From Agelaius tricolor (taxonomy: Eukaryota > Chordata > Aves > Passeriformes > Icteridae), in contig JALJCS010000004.1 of assembly GCA_023055355.1 (NCBI GenBank), positions 16,336,001 through 16,400,000 on the forward strand: a stretch of 64,000 nucleotides of DNA, written 5' to 3'. The translations under genes were made by a program, and so were the position numbers. Positions 24,726-39,111 of this stretch are shown one piece after another (position 1 is the stretch's first letter; every line of letters starts with the position of its first letter). Below the pieces are notes generated by a model, which was not told the origin of the DNA, searched no databases, and saw nothing but the letters and a program-made list of their open reading frames with translations.

Positions 24726-26875
24726 GCAGACTTACTTACCATTCCTTCAAGTTCACATGTATTTTATGTATTAAGAAGTATCCGAAGATAAGGAGCACAC
24801 AATTGTAACCCAACAGGTGCTATTGTCTTCATTTTCATTAAGAAAGAACATTTGTACATTTTAACAGACACCTGTTCCTGGTTTATGTGACTAGTGAGGA
24901 AAAACACCACATGCTATGAATAATGAAGCAGGACATGAATGCAGCAACTAAAATTGCTCTATGTAACACATTGTGAGCTACAGAGCTTGAGAAGACAGCA
25001 GAAATTGCCCAGATTTATTCTTGGAAAGCCAAAAGACACTTGTGAAAAAAAGTAAAGTGCTGTAAAAAAAAAAAGTCAAAATAAGTAAAATCAATGCACT
25101 TAAATCTGCTGCAAAATAGTGAAGACTGAAGAGCTGAGGGTGACAAGTTGCAGGACTCCCAGGCTTACATGTTGCAAAGTGGCCTTTGAGGGGAACAGCA
25201 TGGTGGTTGGGAATTCCTTGATGCTCCAAGGACAGCAAATTTAGTGTAAAATGCAGCATCAAGATGTACATAAAGTACTGGGAGTATCAACTTTAAACTA
25301 TGACAGACAGATACCTTGAAAGTCTATGTGAACATGTGTGTGTTGATACCTTTTTTGCCAGGAAAGGAAGAAATACATAAATTCAAGGATCAATCATTTT
25401 TATCTGACCAAATAAAGTCCTTAAGTAAAATATCTTTTTGGAAGAAAGTAATTAGCATATTCTGTGATTAATTCTGTTGTTTTCCTGCATCAGGACATTG
25501 AGGTGCTGCAATTGAGGTAAAAAATGGGTCCTGTTACTTACCTCCTTTATATATTTTTACTAGGCAACTGAGCAAACTCTTCTCCTTGGACAAGAATTCT
25601 CTCATTTTCTCTTTCCACTTTCCACAAATACTATAGTAATAAAAGGAATTAGTAAGCAGGCCAGATTCCAATCTATTAAAACATGGTTTACCTAGAATGG
25701 CTCCATTGTGGCTGACAAAATCCATCTGGGTTTGCGCTTGTCACCAAGATCAGTAGCTGACTGCTGACCTCAGAGATTTTGAGTAGATGGAGCCTGAGTG
25801 AGGTTTGCACACTGGCAGCTAAGTACCTGGTGTTTAGCTGAACAGAAACATCTTAGGAGACTGCCAAAACCAACCAAATAAAAAACCAGGGGAAATCTAG
25901 AGAAGAAAAACAGTTGCATCACTTCTCTTGCCTTCTGCCTTCCACTGTAATTTCTGGGCAATCTATTTGACATTCTATAGCTATGTTACAATTTAGGAAA
26001 TTACTTCACCACTGAAGAGCTGAGTCATCTTTGCTGAGACAAGTCTGTAACATAATGGTGACATAATTTAGGGATATCTTGAGTCAGCATTTTAATCCAT
26101 CCTTTTATGTGGTTTGCCTAGAAAAAATAAGGTATAGAGAGGCAGCTTTGTTCCTTGAAGTACCTTATGCTGTGGATTATGCATTAAACAGTACTTACAG
26201 TACTGTGCCTGGTGGGAAAGGACATGTGTAGTTTAGCCAATAATCCTGACTTCATTCTGTGTAGAAAAAGAGCCTTGAGTCATCAGTAGAAGCTGAACAC
26301 ACAATGTGAGATGGTTTTTTTATCAGTTACTGCCTCTACAGACTTACTAGTACTGAAGAGCTCCTCACAGATTGCTACCAAAATTGACAATGTTCTGATG
26401 GAGTATTTTGTCAGCTCAATTTAGCAATTACCTGTGAAAACTGAGATACATAACAGACTTACTGACAGTTTTTAATCTTCATCTCAGAGGGACAAAGGTT
26501 AATTAAATACTGCTGCAAGACAAAATTAAATTTCAGCCAAATACACTTTCAAAACCTGCATAGGATGGAAGGCTGCCAAAAAAACCCACGTGTATTTGGA
26601 ACTCAAGAAAGAAGAAGGGCCTCCAGGTCTGCAATGCAATAAAATCATGCTTTTGATAATTTCTCAAAGGAGTAGGCCAGAGGATGCAAGGATGATCCCA
26701 TAGCTTTTTTCTGTAATAGCTGAAAAACTACTAAAAAGTAGGATTTCAACTAAAACTCTTCTCATTTCTTAGCTCTTCTGGAACACATGAAGACTCTAGC
26801 ATGTCTTCAAGCTTACTTTGTCCTTCATAGAACAATTTTACATTAAAATTTGATTTTGGACAAAATACTTCTAAA

Positions 26876-26960
26876 AACAAAATTAAAGGCAAACAAATAA
26901 ACAAAAAAAATACAAAATACACTCCCGCCCTGGCCCCCCAAAAAACAAACCAATAAACCA
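26876..26960. repeat. A-rich low-complexity tract
   Basis: AAACAAATAA and AAAAAATACA runs surround a short C-rich stretch (CCCGCCCTGGCCCCCC). The - strand frame through it (Phe-rich) is an artefact of composition. Confidence 0.7.
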
Positions 26961-27991
26961 AGAAAAATCTCAATCAAACCAAGTAAAAAAATTCCCAGAG
27001 GTTGGAAACTGGAACCCTAATCCACAGCTTTTCACAATCAGGAGTAGACAATCACCCATGATTGTTCTAGTGTTTTCTTATGGCAGTAGAACTCTCCTCC
27101 TTGTTAGTGGCAGCACCAGACAACGTGGAAGATGAATGCTCTGAATTCAGTTTGTCATGATTATTTTGATCTTCTAGTATCTACAGAAATTGATTTGGTC
27201 CTGTATCTCTTGCTTCTTGATGACAATATTCACCAGCACCCATTACAAAAAGAGCAAGCAGCAACAACAACCCATACAGGTTCACTGCTTTTGTGCTGGC
27301 AGAATCCTCTTCCCCACTGATGCCTGGGATGTATATCCTGGTTTGGGGTGTATTTCAGGGTGTATTGCTATGCTGCACTTCATTCATTTGCTCTCTGTGC
27401 TTATCAGAGGAGGTAAATAGGACTAAGAAGATTTTTTTGTTACAGTTCTAAAGTTCAGGACTTGGGAACAGTGGGGGGATGTGAAGGTGGACCTCCCTAT
27501 CACAAAAAGTTTCAGAAGAACTGACCCTGTAGTTTGCCATACTCCCCAAATACTTCATTCAACAGCCTTAACTGGCCAGGCTTCCCAGTTGATTTCAAGA
27601 CACCAGCTGAGCCATTGGCACCACAGTGTTCCTTGAATGCACATTCTACTTTCAAAGTATTTAATTGTGAAAACATCCAGGTGAGGTCAGCTTTTCACTT
27701 ACACAACATTCAGAATAAAGAAGGCACTGGATTTTCATGCTGATTACACATGTCTTATTTTAAATGTAATGGAAAGCTAAAGCGTAGACCTGTGGGTTCT
27801 CCAAAAAGCTAAAACATTTGAGATCTCTGGTTAAAGTGAGCTCAATGGTAAGAGAATAAGCATTTATCTTCTCTTTCCTGGGTTTGCATAAAGAAATTAT
27901 GATAATGAATCATTCACAATGCACAAATGTAAAGCATTTCATTAGTAAAGGACATTACTGTCCATGAGGACTTTTTAAAAATTTTATTTTC

Positions 27992-28022
27992 TTTTTTTTG
28001 GGTTTTTTTTTTTTTTTTTTTT
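27992..28022. repeat. Poly-T tract
   Basis: T8, then GGG, then T20 at 28003-28022. It could be the inverted A tail of an old retrocopy, but the sequence beyond it (from 28023) shows no gene I recognise. Confidence 0.85.
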
Positions 28023-31000
28023 ATTTAGAGGCCTAAGCACAAGTTCTTAGTGACTTTCCCAAAACTACCCATGTAGAGATTTGCCCTTCCTCCTCTTCTG
28101 GAAGAAGTCAACTGGGCAAGACAAAGCAGAACTGACTCTGTGACACAGACATTTTGAGAGGTGTCTAAAAGAAGAAAATTTTTTTCAGCTTTTGTTCTAG
28201 TTATGAATGAGCCTCAAGAGGCAGAGAGTCTTTCATTTTATGCAATCACTTTCAGAAATCTAATGCATTTCTTCAAAAGCAGCATTGCACAATAATAAGT
28301 ATTGTAAATCATGTGTCTGTAACAAGTGATAAAAAGAACAGAAAAGTTATATGGACAAATTAAACTGGAATAATTTGAAAGGAAGTTTACAGTGCTTTTT
28401 AATTATGTTACTGGTTTAAAAATAACTATTCCACTATCTTCAAAGGAAAAAGACCATGACATCTGAGGAGTTCGTTAGCTCTACATAAAGAACCAAATAA
28501 CTTCAAAACTATGCAACTGTTTTACGTCTAAGACACAGGGCAAAACAATGGCATCAATTCTCTTTTCAGAAGAAAATGTATATAATTTAAACTTATATAA
28601 ATAAGTGAATAAAAGCAAATAAACAGTGAATTCAAAGAAGTGTGCTAGCAATGCAAAAAAATATGACTGCTTGTAGTGGTAGAAAACACTACTTATTTAT
28701 TTGAAATTGTCCCAGGACAGAAATGTTTCAGAAATACTGCTGTTAATATTTGAAAATATTGTGAAAATATACTGGTATGTCAGATAAACAAAACTATAAT
28801 TTTCTTTTTGCATGCTATGAATACTAAGAAAGCTTGTAGGAAATATATCATGTGTGGGTATTTTTCTTCTCACATTAATATAGGAGGGTTGTTTCACATC
28901 CTTGAACATCTGCAAGGTAAAGAGAGTATAATGATCCTCTGCTAGCTCTTCTGTGCAAATATTAAAATTTTGCATTCAATATTAAATATTTTTTCTGCTT
29001 CTTTAGCATGTGAGTACCTCAAAATTCTATGATGTATCATACTAGAGAAATAAAATTTCTTGCACTTCTTTGAAAGTGAATTAAGATTGAGACACTTAGA
29101 AATATTCATTTGTGCTGAGAATCCAACTCAATTCTCCTGAGTTCCAGGCTAATGCTGCACAGTAATGAAAAGCAGTATCACATATACAACAAACCTTCTT
29201 TTATCTAACATCAACATAAGGTTAAAAAAAGTCATCAGTGCTGTAAGAAGCTACTGCACTAAATATACATATTTATTATGCTTGAAGTCTGAAGGCCTTT
29301 AGAGAAGAGCAAAAATGGCTGGAATCCTTACTTAAGTCTCTGCTGGAGTCTTCCCTAGTTTAAGAAATGAACATACATGACAATCTTCAACCAGCCTAAA
29401 TAATCTGCATAAATCTTATTAACTAAAATTTATCTACTCCACTTTATTTGAACATCTACAACATATTTATTTAATACACTCCAATATTTATACATCATTA
29501 CATTTCACTGCCAGTCCATCTTTGCAGTTTGGCACCTTAACACTAGAAATACATCAAGATGTCTTGGTTTGAATATTTAATATTAGCCACTGTTTGAAGG
29601 TACTCTTGACAAGCACTACTCCAAGAAAAAAGAGTTATAATTTTTAAGTGCTGTTATTCAGAGGCTGTTTCACATACTCTTTCACACTGTGAAACCATAT
29701 GTCCTAGAGAGAAGCACAAAGTCAATACTATGACATAGTCCTAGATATTTCTGGCACATAGAAAGCAGGGATTTATTAGAAAGAATCTGAAATACTTTGA
29801 TACTGTTCTCAGTTGGAACTAGGTACTGGATGGTAGCTTTTGATTAACATTACAACATTTAAAATAGCCCCTACTATTTTCCCCCTGAATCTCAAAGATC
29901 ATTCTGGCACAGCAGGAGTCGACACTACAGGAAGAAATCACACTTCATTGCAATAAGCAGAAGCTTCTGACTAGTTACAGATCTATTTTTCAAAAATCTG
30001 TGGGAGTATGAGCTTGGCATTTCCATGCTAAACAGGAGGAATACTATACTAAGGAGGATAGAAAAAGTTGCATATGGATTAGAAGGAAGAGATGCAAGAA
30101 CTCCAGCCATCTTCAAAACTTACTGCATAGGCTGGTCCACTCTCCATGATACACTGCGTCTCAGTGCTTAATTTCACCCTATGCAACAACCTACTTGTCT
30201 AGGCTGTAAATTTGAATATCTAAATAGTCAACTAATCTAGCCTGAATTTTTTCTTCAATCAAATGGTAGAAGAAATATTCTGACTTCTATCTGTCTTAAA
30301 AAAATTGCTGTACTCTGACAGCAGAACTAAAACATAAGGCTTAGCATATTAGTTTCTGCAAAACTGCAAATATTGGGAAATTCAGTTGGACAGACTAAGG
30401 AGAAAGTTTTGTTTTGCTTCTTTTCTTTCCTATCTGTGATATGAAAAATCAGATTTTCCCATTGTGTTGATGGCAGTAAACAAAATTGCAATTATAAAAC
30501 CACTGATCAGAGAACACTTCCTCTTGGTCCCACTTTCTTGTCATTAATGATAAAGTGGGGAAGAAATGGTAGTTGCACATACTGTAATTATAATTAAGCC
30601 CAGTAATATGCTGCCTACTCAGCATCATAAATCTTACTTCATTAGTGCCCAAAGAAATACTGCTTTGACTTACACCTAACACACTTTCCTACTGTGATAA
30701 GTATTTCATGGCAACAGTTGGTTTCTGATCAGCTGGTTTCTGATGAGTTGGCTATGCTTAGGACCAACTTCTGCTTCCTTGTAGTTGGGCTGAATGCATG
30801 GCAATAAACCAAAGGGATAATACTTAAACCATACCATGTATATCCAGTTGAGAGTCTTAGCATAGCTAAATTGGATATAGTAGCAGGCACAAATTCTGCT
30901 GAAGCTTCTCTCCTTACTTAATGTTTATAATAATGTAGCTTCCTTAAAGGAATAGAAGCAGCCATGACCCAAGTTGCTGAGCTGGATTCCGCCAGCAGCT

Positions 31001-34000
31001 GTTGAGGGGTCCAGTTCTTATCTCAGTGAACCCTAGGGGACATCGTCAAGGTGACATCAGCAAGGGTTATGGTTGTGGTGCTGGTTGTGGAATTCTCAGA
31101 TCCTCATCATGGATGGACAAATTACTAGACAAGGAGAGGGACATCTCCTAGTATATTTGAAATGCTAGGGAGATCTAGAGAAATAAACCACATGGAATGA
31201 CAAAGGGAACATGCTGTTTGATTATTTAGGAAGAAAGCAAATGAGATATCATATCATTGCACATCATATGACAAGACTGAGCCATAGCTGATCATTCTCA
31301 TATCTCCTTTCTGAAACACTGAAGAGAACTGGATTTCACCATTCTTCTCTTTTACTCACAGGAACCTTCAACCCTGTTTAAATGATATTAGGTTATCATT
31401 AAACCCTAGTATTTAAAAAAACAATTATATAATTTCTATGTACAGTACAGCAGCCAAGAAGTTGTACCTGTCTGGGTAGTAGAGAGATATGTTTTCTGTT
31501 TCCCATCATCTCATTCTCCAGTAGCAAGTAGATATCACAAAGGCAAAAATAGCAAGAGTATAGTTGGGAGAACAGATTCAGCGCAGAAGCATTTTAGAAT
31601 ATCTGAGAAATATAAGATTTTATGGTTGAAGTTTTCTGAGGACATGCACTTGAATTTCTCTTCCTAGTCATGTTTTACACATCTCAGTTTAATTTGTTTT
31701 TCCACAGTCAGTTCAGCCAAAACAGAGAACAAGCATATGGTAAAAATGTCCAAGAATATATTCATCAATTTTTCGAGTATAACAAGATTAAGTGAAATAA
31801 ATGTTTCTCTCAATCCCCTCACAGAAGGAATCTGTCACATAATTCAGAGGTGATTAAAATTTAATTTGAAATTGTTGTGGTTCTTAACATTTAAGCCACA
31901 CCACACAAGAGATACACAACTGTTATATAGACTAGATTTTCTGTACTTAGAACCTATAAAGTAATCTTAAATGAGATCATGGGACACTCAAAACACTCTC
32001 TGCTTCTGATATAGATATTTTTTCAAATCTTCAGAGCTATAATATTGCCTTTTATGACCAGTATTTGCATTCGAGTGGACAGAACACAACAAAGAAAATT
32101 GAGTAGAAGAAGAATTAACTGTTGAAGTTCTTCAAGCATCCTGCAGTGATCACAGATATTGTATGTTTGGCTTCTAACTCAGCTAGCAAACTGCATGTGT
32201 AGAATATGTACTACCTAATATACCAGTATGTACTACCAGAATAATGTAAGGGACAAAGCACTGTTTGCCCATGAATCTTGGCTGTCACATTGACCATGTC
32301 AGTTTGTAACCTTGTTCAGCAGCACTTTTTCTCCATGGTGTGCTAGTGAAGCAATAAAAACATCTTGAAGTGTTTAAAAATAAACATTGTTATAAAAAAT
32401 GTGTCAAAATATATATCAAAATAGTATCTCTAAATATATACAAATTATATACCAAATATCACTTTTGATATCTATTAAGTGTCCTCAGTTGAAGGATGGA
32501 TGCAACACGTAAGGGTATTTGCCTGACTGTAAATCTTAGGTTTACACCTATTTCATCAAAGAATTAGCACAACTACTTATTTTAACAAACTAGGAATTAC
32601 CCCCTGAATATTACAGTTCTGTGATGTGTTTGGACACCCAACAGGGTTTCTGAGCTTTTTCTCCTTTTGACAAGTCCTTGCTCCTTTCAGACAGTCAGAA
32701 AACAGAATGTGAAAGCCCTGCCCTGCCCCACCATAGGTACTTTGCAATACGTCAATAGCCAAAAGGTGTGTCCAAGTTGCTCCTAGATGAATCTTAATAG
32801 AAAGTCCAAATAAAGGAAAGGTGATTTAAGAGAGTGAAGCATTTAAGAATTAGACATAAACTAATTTGAGCTAATTATCTTCTATCAGTTCATACAACAT
32901 CTACCAGGGTAGTATACTTGAAACAGTACAATTAATGTTTCATTCCTTCCTGAATTTCATGTTAATGTAAAGAGAATTGTAGAATTTTATTGAAGTGCTA
33001 AAAACTCATGTAACTTTTAACCAATATAGTTTCTGAAAGAAACAATTTATAATAATTAGGAAAGAATCTAAAGTAGCTTTCAGAAGAAGATATTAATATA
33101 TGCATATTACCAAGTTCTATTCACAGGATGCTATTCCCAGCCTTGACATCTCAGATGAACATGCATTACTCTTTACAGTGCAAATCTGCTCTCTAGTGGC
33201 CAAAATTACAACAACAATTTTATAGAAAAATTCTTAGTTAATCCTGAGGTAATTAAGTAAATTCATTGTTGTTTTGCAGAGTGGGTAATAAGAAAAAAAA
33301 TTTAATGAAATAGATATTTGAGTGACTGAACTTGAGAGTACGTAATTCTGTTCAGATCTGATCATTCCAGTTAATTTTTCTCTCAGTGCTAGATCAATCA
33401 CTTTTAATATAGCTTAAAATACAATTGAGATATAGTGGAAAATCATAAGAAGAAATACAACAAATTAAAAAATAATGGAAAAGCTAATGTACTACTGGCA
33501 TGAATGGTGATTGAGTTTAGCAGATTTGAATCAGCAAGCTTGAAAGCTTGTAAGATAGGAATGTCAATTGTCAATGCACATGCAGGTTATTACCTGTCAG
33601 TAGCATTTCTTCCTCTTCAAACTATGAAGTAACCATAGAAATAGGAGATAACAATGTCATTAGATCATTTCAATAATTTCCTAATTACATCTTTCCTTGC
33701 AGAAGTTTCCAAGGGAGACTTTTTGAAGAAAGACTGTGAATACAACTGAATTTAGAGTCTGCCCATTTCACTATGAAGACTCTTACACCTTGTTATTAGC
33801 TTCTGACATCATGACTGTGTTTAGATTAGACTGGGTAGCACAACCCTTTCCAGCTTGTCAGCTACTTCATTCTTCATTTTAGTAATTCACACATGGATGT
33901 GTGCTTACTTATGAACACCGTTAGATTAAACTGCAGCAGAATAACTAAATTTACCAAAATTTCCACAGGTTAGTACCTGGCTGAAATAGATACATGGGTG

Positions 34001-34171
34001 AGGAATGAACCACTAGCTTCCAGTTCAGAAAGTAAACACTACCCAACACTGGCTATTTTAATATGCAGAAATTCAGCAGCAGCTAAGTGTGCATTTTTGA
34101 CTGGCAGAGAAAAGTGGGTGATGATCAATTCTGCCACAGCCATAGCCTCCAAGGCATCTGATATTTGAGAG

Positions 34172-34216
34172 CATATTGGCAGAATAAAATTGAACATATT
34201 GGTAGGATAAAATTGA
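34172..34216. repeat. Two-copy imperfect tandem repeat
   Basis: CATATTGGCAGAATAAAATT is followed directly by a second copy with two substitutions (GTAGG for GCAGA). Confidence 0.75.
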
Positions 34217-36973
34217 ATTTTATAAACAGTTAAGGAGATTTAACTGTTCTAAGAAATATTTGGTGTTCTCCTTATATCAATGAAGTTGTATTGATATTTG
34301 GTGGGTTTCTCACATGTTCAGTAAAAGGAAAATAAAAAAGAGTGAGAAAAAAGTGGGTGAATACAAAAAATGAGGTTGTGCTTCATAACAATCAGAGATT
34401 TCATAGAGCAAGCTGACTTTTTTAATTGCCAGCCCTTACATTTGGGAAGGAAGACCAACAGCTTTTTAAGCACTCCAGTAAAAGGTTTATATAATCTGAA
34501 GTCCTGACTCTTGTTTTGCAAAAGAGAAACTAATTTCTCATTTACATGTGTAAAGGCACACAGATACCTAACCTGTGCAACTGTCTACCAAGAACAGCTA
34601 TAAATAGCTGATCCTTTAGCACTTTCCCCTTGATATATTTCTGCACTGCAGTACTGCACATAGTCCTTTGCTGCACACTCCTTATAATATAATTAGAGAA
34701 GACCCCCAAATAAAGCCAGCTGATCCCTGTCCCAAACAGGTAGCAATCTAAGGCACCAAAGTGTCAGTTGCTGAACATAATTACCAGGGTGAGAGAGACA
34801 GACAGAATGGTCTCTATAATCAAAATCATAACAGAGCAGCAGCTGCCTAACTAGCAAAAACATTCTATGGTGGCACAGTGTAGAAGATGCTCTCCCTAGA
34901 GACTTAGAGGGGGCAATAAAATTGCTTCATGTTTGCATAAAACTCCTTGTATTTTGCAGTACTTGCAGATTTCTGTTATGACAAGGCTGCTGTACAAAGC
35001 TAATCAAAGGCCTGTGTGAAATAGACACAGGTATTTTGTTTTGTGTAATGAAAAAAAGTAGTTATGGCAAACTAGCTCCTGGGGAAGCAAGCTGTTCAAC
35101 TGTGTAAGAACCAGACATCTTGCTGTTATCTCCCAGATATATCTTATATGGCCACCGTCCAAGTGTGTGTTGCTATTTCCCACAATATTATATTCCAGCA
35201 TGAAAAAAAAAATACCAGCAGCACAAAATTTAAACTTATCATGGCTCAAAGTTATACTGTAATATCAAAGGATACCAATGAAACTTAAATACAGAAATAT
35301 TTACATCAGGATGGATGTTAAATTCAAAGACACAAACTTTTAATACAGTTTGAGACTTGAAATTTTAAAAAAAATCTGGAGATTATTTCCTTTGGAATCA
35401 CTGCTACAAAACAGTTCAGAAAAGTTACCTTAATTTTCTGATTGGACTACCCAGGACAGTTAAGTGGTAAGGAAACATATGTATCTGCAGCTCCCTGACT
35501 GATCTGTGTACTCATAAGGTGACGGTGTAGCTTAGATTTGAGTTATACACATCACCTTTTGTAATTAACCAAGGATTTCCACTTCTACTCACACTCTCTG
35601 ACAATGGGATATTACCACTTTGTAATTTTTCTTTTGCACACTATTGTTTAAAAGCACTTGCACAACAATAAAATATTTGCATTAAGTATAAAAGGCTGTC
35701 CTTAGCTAGCCAGTTCAAAGCTAATACATTTGTAAGTCACTGCTTGCATATGTAGTATCCTGTAACTGTAAGATTAGTACTAATATAATTTGATGTTTTT
35801 AGGAAGCATTGGGTCAGACGTACTTGCAACACTTCTAAAGAAATTGAAAAAATAGAGTCACAGCACTGTTGCTCACAGCATAATTGAATACAGAAATTGC
35901 TGTCATCCTGGGCTAATATTTTGCAGGAGATCAAAGAGAAGGAAGATGGAAGACATACATATATGCAAACTAAGATTTTCATGTGGGGATCAAGCTGTAG
36001 TAAGACATTTGTATTAAACCTGAGAGAGTGAGTGGTAATCACAAAAAGAAGAAACATTTAACATCGAACAGTGGAGAAGCGAGGAAAGACCTCATGGTTA
36101 AGACAACATTCTTCCCAGGAGGACAGTCAGGAATAAGTGACTAGCCACAGGAAGAATCTAAGATAGTGTATCATATACAGGAATTATATTTTTTCCAGTG
36201 AAATAGTGTCAACATTTAAACCTTTCTGGCTTGATATTTTTCCACAAATTAGTTGCTTTTTGTTTTTAAAACTCTGATAGAAAAATTGCTCAACAGCATA
36301 ATATAATTGGCAGTTTGAGCAATAACAAGAGATAATCCTTTGAGAGATATTCATTGCCTTAGGACTTGCATGTTTACTGACTTATAAGAAAATATAAAAT
36401 ATGTTTTATAAGAATGGAAAACTGTCTTTACGGTCCAACAGCCCAAAACGGGGCCCAGAATTATATTTTGGTTTTCCTTCTGGTGTCCACTTAATATTAA
36501 AAATGAAATTTGACAACTGCAATCTTTTCCTCAGCAGCTAAAATATTTACTAATCCCTTGACTTGAAATAGATCAATAATGCTAAAAGCAAAAACATCAA
36601 GCCTCTTCTGTTCCTGCAAAAACTCACAAACTCCTCCCTCAAAAAGCCCAGCAATGAAAACCAAGAAAAACCTTTCATTTATATTAAATTTAAGTGCATT
36701 AAACGGGTAATAAATGTTTGAGGGCCAACTGCTGTAAATTGAATAATAAAAACCAGGTAATGGATTATTCACCACATGTTAAGCTCCCCCTTCAACAGTC
36801 TATTTCCTTATAATCCTAGCAAAAATATTTTCTGCAACATCAGTGTGTCTTTCCATTTCAGCAGTTGCAATCCCCCTCAGAAATTACCTAAAGACCACTT
36901 TTCTACTGCTTGTGCATTCTCACTCAGCACCTATTCCCATGCTGTCTGAGCTTCTGCTAGGGCTTAAAACAGC

Positions 36974-37474
36974 ATGGCTAACATCAACCATATGTTGTTT
37001 GTACTTTCATCCTTCCCCCAGGGAGGAAATGTATGTAAAGAGCTCTGTTTTCAAGGTGGCTTGCTTTTATTGTTATTGTGGGTTCTTTGTGGCCCAGGTG
37101 AAAAATTATCTTCTCTGAGATTTGGTCCAAAAAATGGAAATTTTTTTCAGACTCATCCTGACAAACTGAGTCAGCAGAGTTCCCTTGATGGGTGGCAGAG
37201 CAGAGCACACCTCAAGGGTCTTCCAGGTGCAACTACATTATTACCTTCTGGGTGGGAGATGGTCTTACCCCATTCACAGCAGTGTCAGGGTCAGAGAAAA
37301 AGCTCCAATAGCCAGAGTTTCAGGTGGAAATCAGAGACAGAACTACCTATGGACTTGGTGCAAGGCACCAAACAGGGAAATATTAAATTTCTGAGCACTA
37401 TTAAGGCTAAGATCTATGTACAGTGTGTATGGTATCCTAAATCTGTGGTGTGTGCATATTTTTTCTGTCATTAA
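36974..37474 (+). other. 166-codon open frame of uncertain meaning
   Basis: This is the longest uninterrupted frame in the intergenic part. The predicted peptide starts with a methionine, has a Leu-rich hydrophobic run (GLLLLLLWVL) near residues 30-40, then a polar Ser/Gln-rich segment. There is no recognisable domain, Kozak context or splice site. A frame of this length can occur by chance in tens of kilobases. Most likely it is not a gene. Confidence 0.15.
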
Positions 37475-37570
37475 TACACTAAATAATAGATGCAGTCTAG
37501 AAAATAGGGGATGCATGATATTCTGAGCCTTTTCCTACACTCCTTTGTGTTTTGTAGGTTTTCTGTAAGG

Positions 37571-37605
37571 TTGGTTGGTTTTTTGTTGGTTTTTGTTTTG
37601 TTGGA
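37571..37605. repeat. GT-rich low-complexity tract
   Basis: TTGGTTGGTTTTTTGTTGG followed by similar T/G runs. Confidence 0.75.
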
Positions 37606-38683
37606 TTTCTTTAAACAGAGCCAGTCTGTATAGTTCAGAGCTCTGATATGTTTTTCACACTTTTTTCTGATCTCCATGATAATTTTGATTTGTCTTCTTT
37701 GAAATTGCTCAAACTAGCTGAGCTTGAGCATCTCCTGACTGCTACAATATTTTCATCAACAAAGCACATGAGATAATGTTTATAGTTGTTTGTAGTGAAC
37801 ACACTAACAATGTGCTGCACTTGGAAGTAAAAAAATATTTCAAAATCCCCTTATGACAGATATGAGCAACACAATTGTATTTAATATTTCAGTTTTGTCT
37901 TTACAATACATTATCTGTTTCTTAACTTTTAGGCTAAAGGGCCCAAATTAATAGAAATACTCTTACTGATCAGAAATGCATTTTATTAGCCTCCTAAAGA
38001 ATAAAACACCATAAATATAGAGAAATGTATGTTTGAAAGAAGCTTCAGCAGCTGTCTAATGTGTGGTACAGATTTTCCAAATGGAAAACTAACATAACAG
38101 TGTTTCATTAAAATTACACAACTAAAAATAGACATGATATCAAGAATAAATAGTACATTTTTTTCCAGTGAAACATCACTGTGCCCTAATCTAAAATTCC
38201 CCTAACAATTACTCTGACACACTTTACATATTGAACAGATTTTAAAGTATGTTAGTATTACTCTTGCCTTTTATCCATTGATGTATTTTCTAGGTACTGG
38301 ATCAAGTCTGCTAACCAATCCCACACAAGTTCCATATACTTTAAAGATAATTTAGTTGCAATGGTTCATGACATCTGTAACTTTTACTTTCCTTCAACAT
38401 TGTTGCATGAACTTAATGTTCAAATGCCTTCAGTGCACTGCCTCTTGCTGGCAGCAGATGTCCCCTTGTGCCCGACATTTTGCGTTTGTAAAAAAGCCTA
38501 GTTGCAAAATGGCATGTTTTCATCTGCTGAGCAACATAATGTTTTTACTTCACCGATTTCCACAAAGGTCTGGGAATAGGCAAAAGGTTTGTGTAAATGT
38601 AAGACTGAAGGATCAGGAGAAAATATTAAAATTCTGTAAATCTCAATTCAATTTTCACTTTATGCTTTCAAACAAGCACACAC

Positions 38684-38704
38684 AAAAAAAAAAAAAAAAA
38701 AAAA
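38684..38704. repeat. Poly-A tract (A21)
   Basis: An uninterrupted run of 21 A follows CACACAC-like sequence. No retrocopy is recognisable upstream of it. Confidence 0.9.
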
Positions 38705-39080
38705 GGAAGATTATTCTTAGGTAACTTTTCCAATTTGCCACAAAAATAATGAGTCAATCTTCTTCCCTGGGATTCCTTGGTTGGTATATTTCATCTCTAA
38801 CACAGAACCTGAATTTTTATAGTTGATCCACTAGAAACCCATCCTCACATCCTGGTTTTGGCAGATTAAGGATCCAAATCAGAAAGCAAGTACAAAAATT
38901 GGAAAAGTTTGGATTTTATATCTTTTAGTTAACCCTGCATTTTTGAGAGTAGCTAAATTTCCAAGTGTGCACTACTTAAGTAAGGAAAGTTTTCCACTTT
39001 GGATACCAGGACACTACAGCTCTTCTAAAATAGTGAGAGCAAGAGTAATCCTCCTGAGTCAGTGATTGCAGACAACTGGC

Positions 39081-39111
39081 TGCTAGAGCTACTGCTAGAT
39101 GCTAGAGCTAC
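39081..39111. repeat. Short duplication
   Basis: TGCTAGAGCTAC is repeated after a shortened copy of itself (TGCTAGA). A second small duplication, TATTCTTTCAAACCC, occurs at 39191-39205 and 39210-39224. Confidence 0.7.

Larger units (their letters stand above)
24726..36973. other. Intergenic DNA without recognisable genes or transposons
   Basis: AT-rich sequence with only mononucleotide and A-rich tracts. Open frames are short and in no splice context. I recognise no CR1, LTR, RNA gene or exon. Old repeats too diverged to see by eye, or conserved noncoding elements, could be present. Confidence 0.5.

Noticed and set aside
38684..38704. Poly-A tract considered as the tail of a processed pseudogene
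   Set aside because: No gene-like sequence or polyadenylation signal precedes it and no target duplication is visible.
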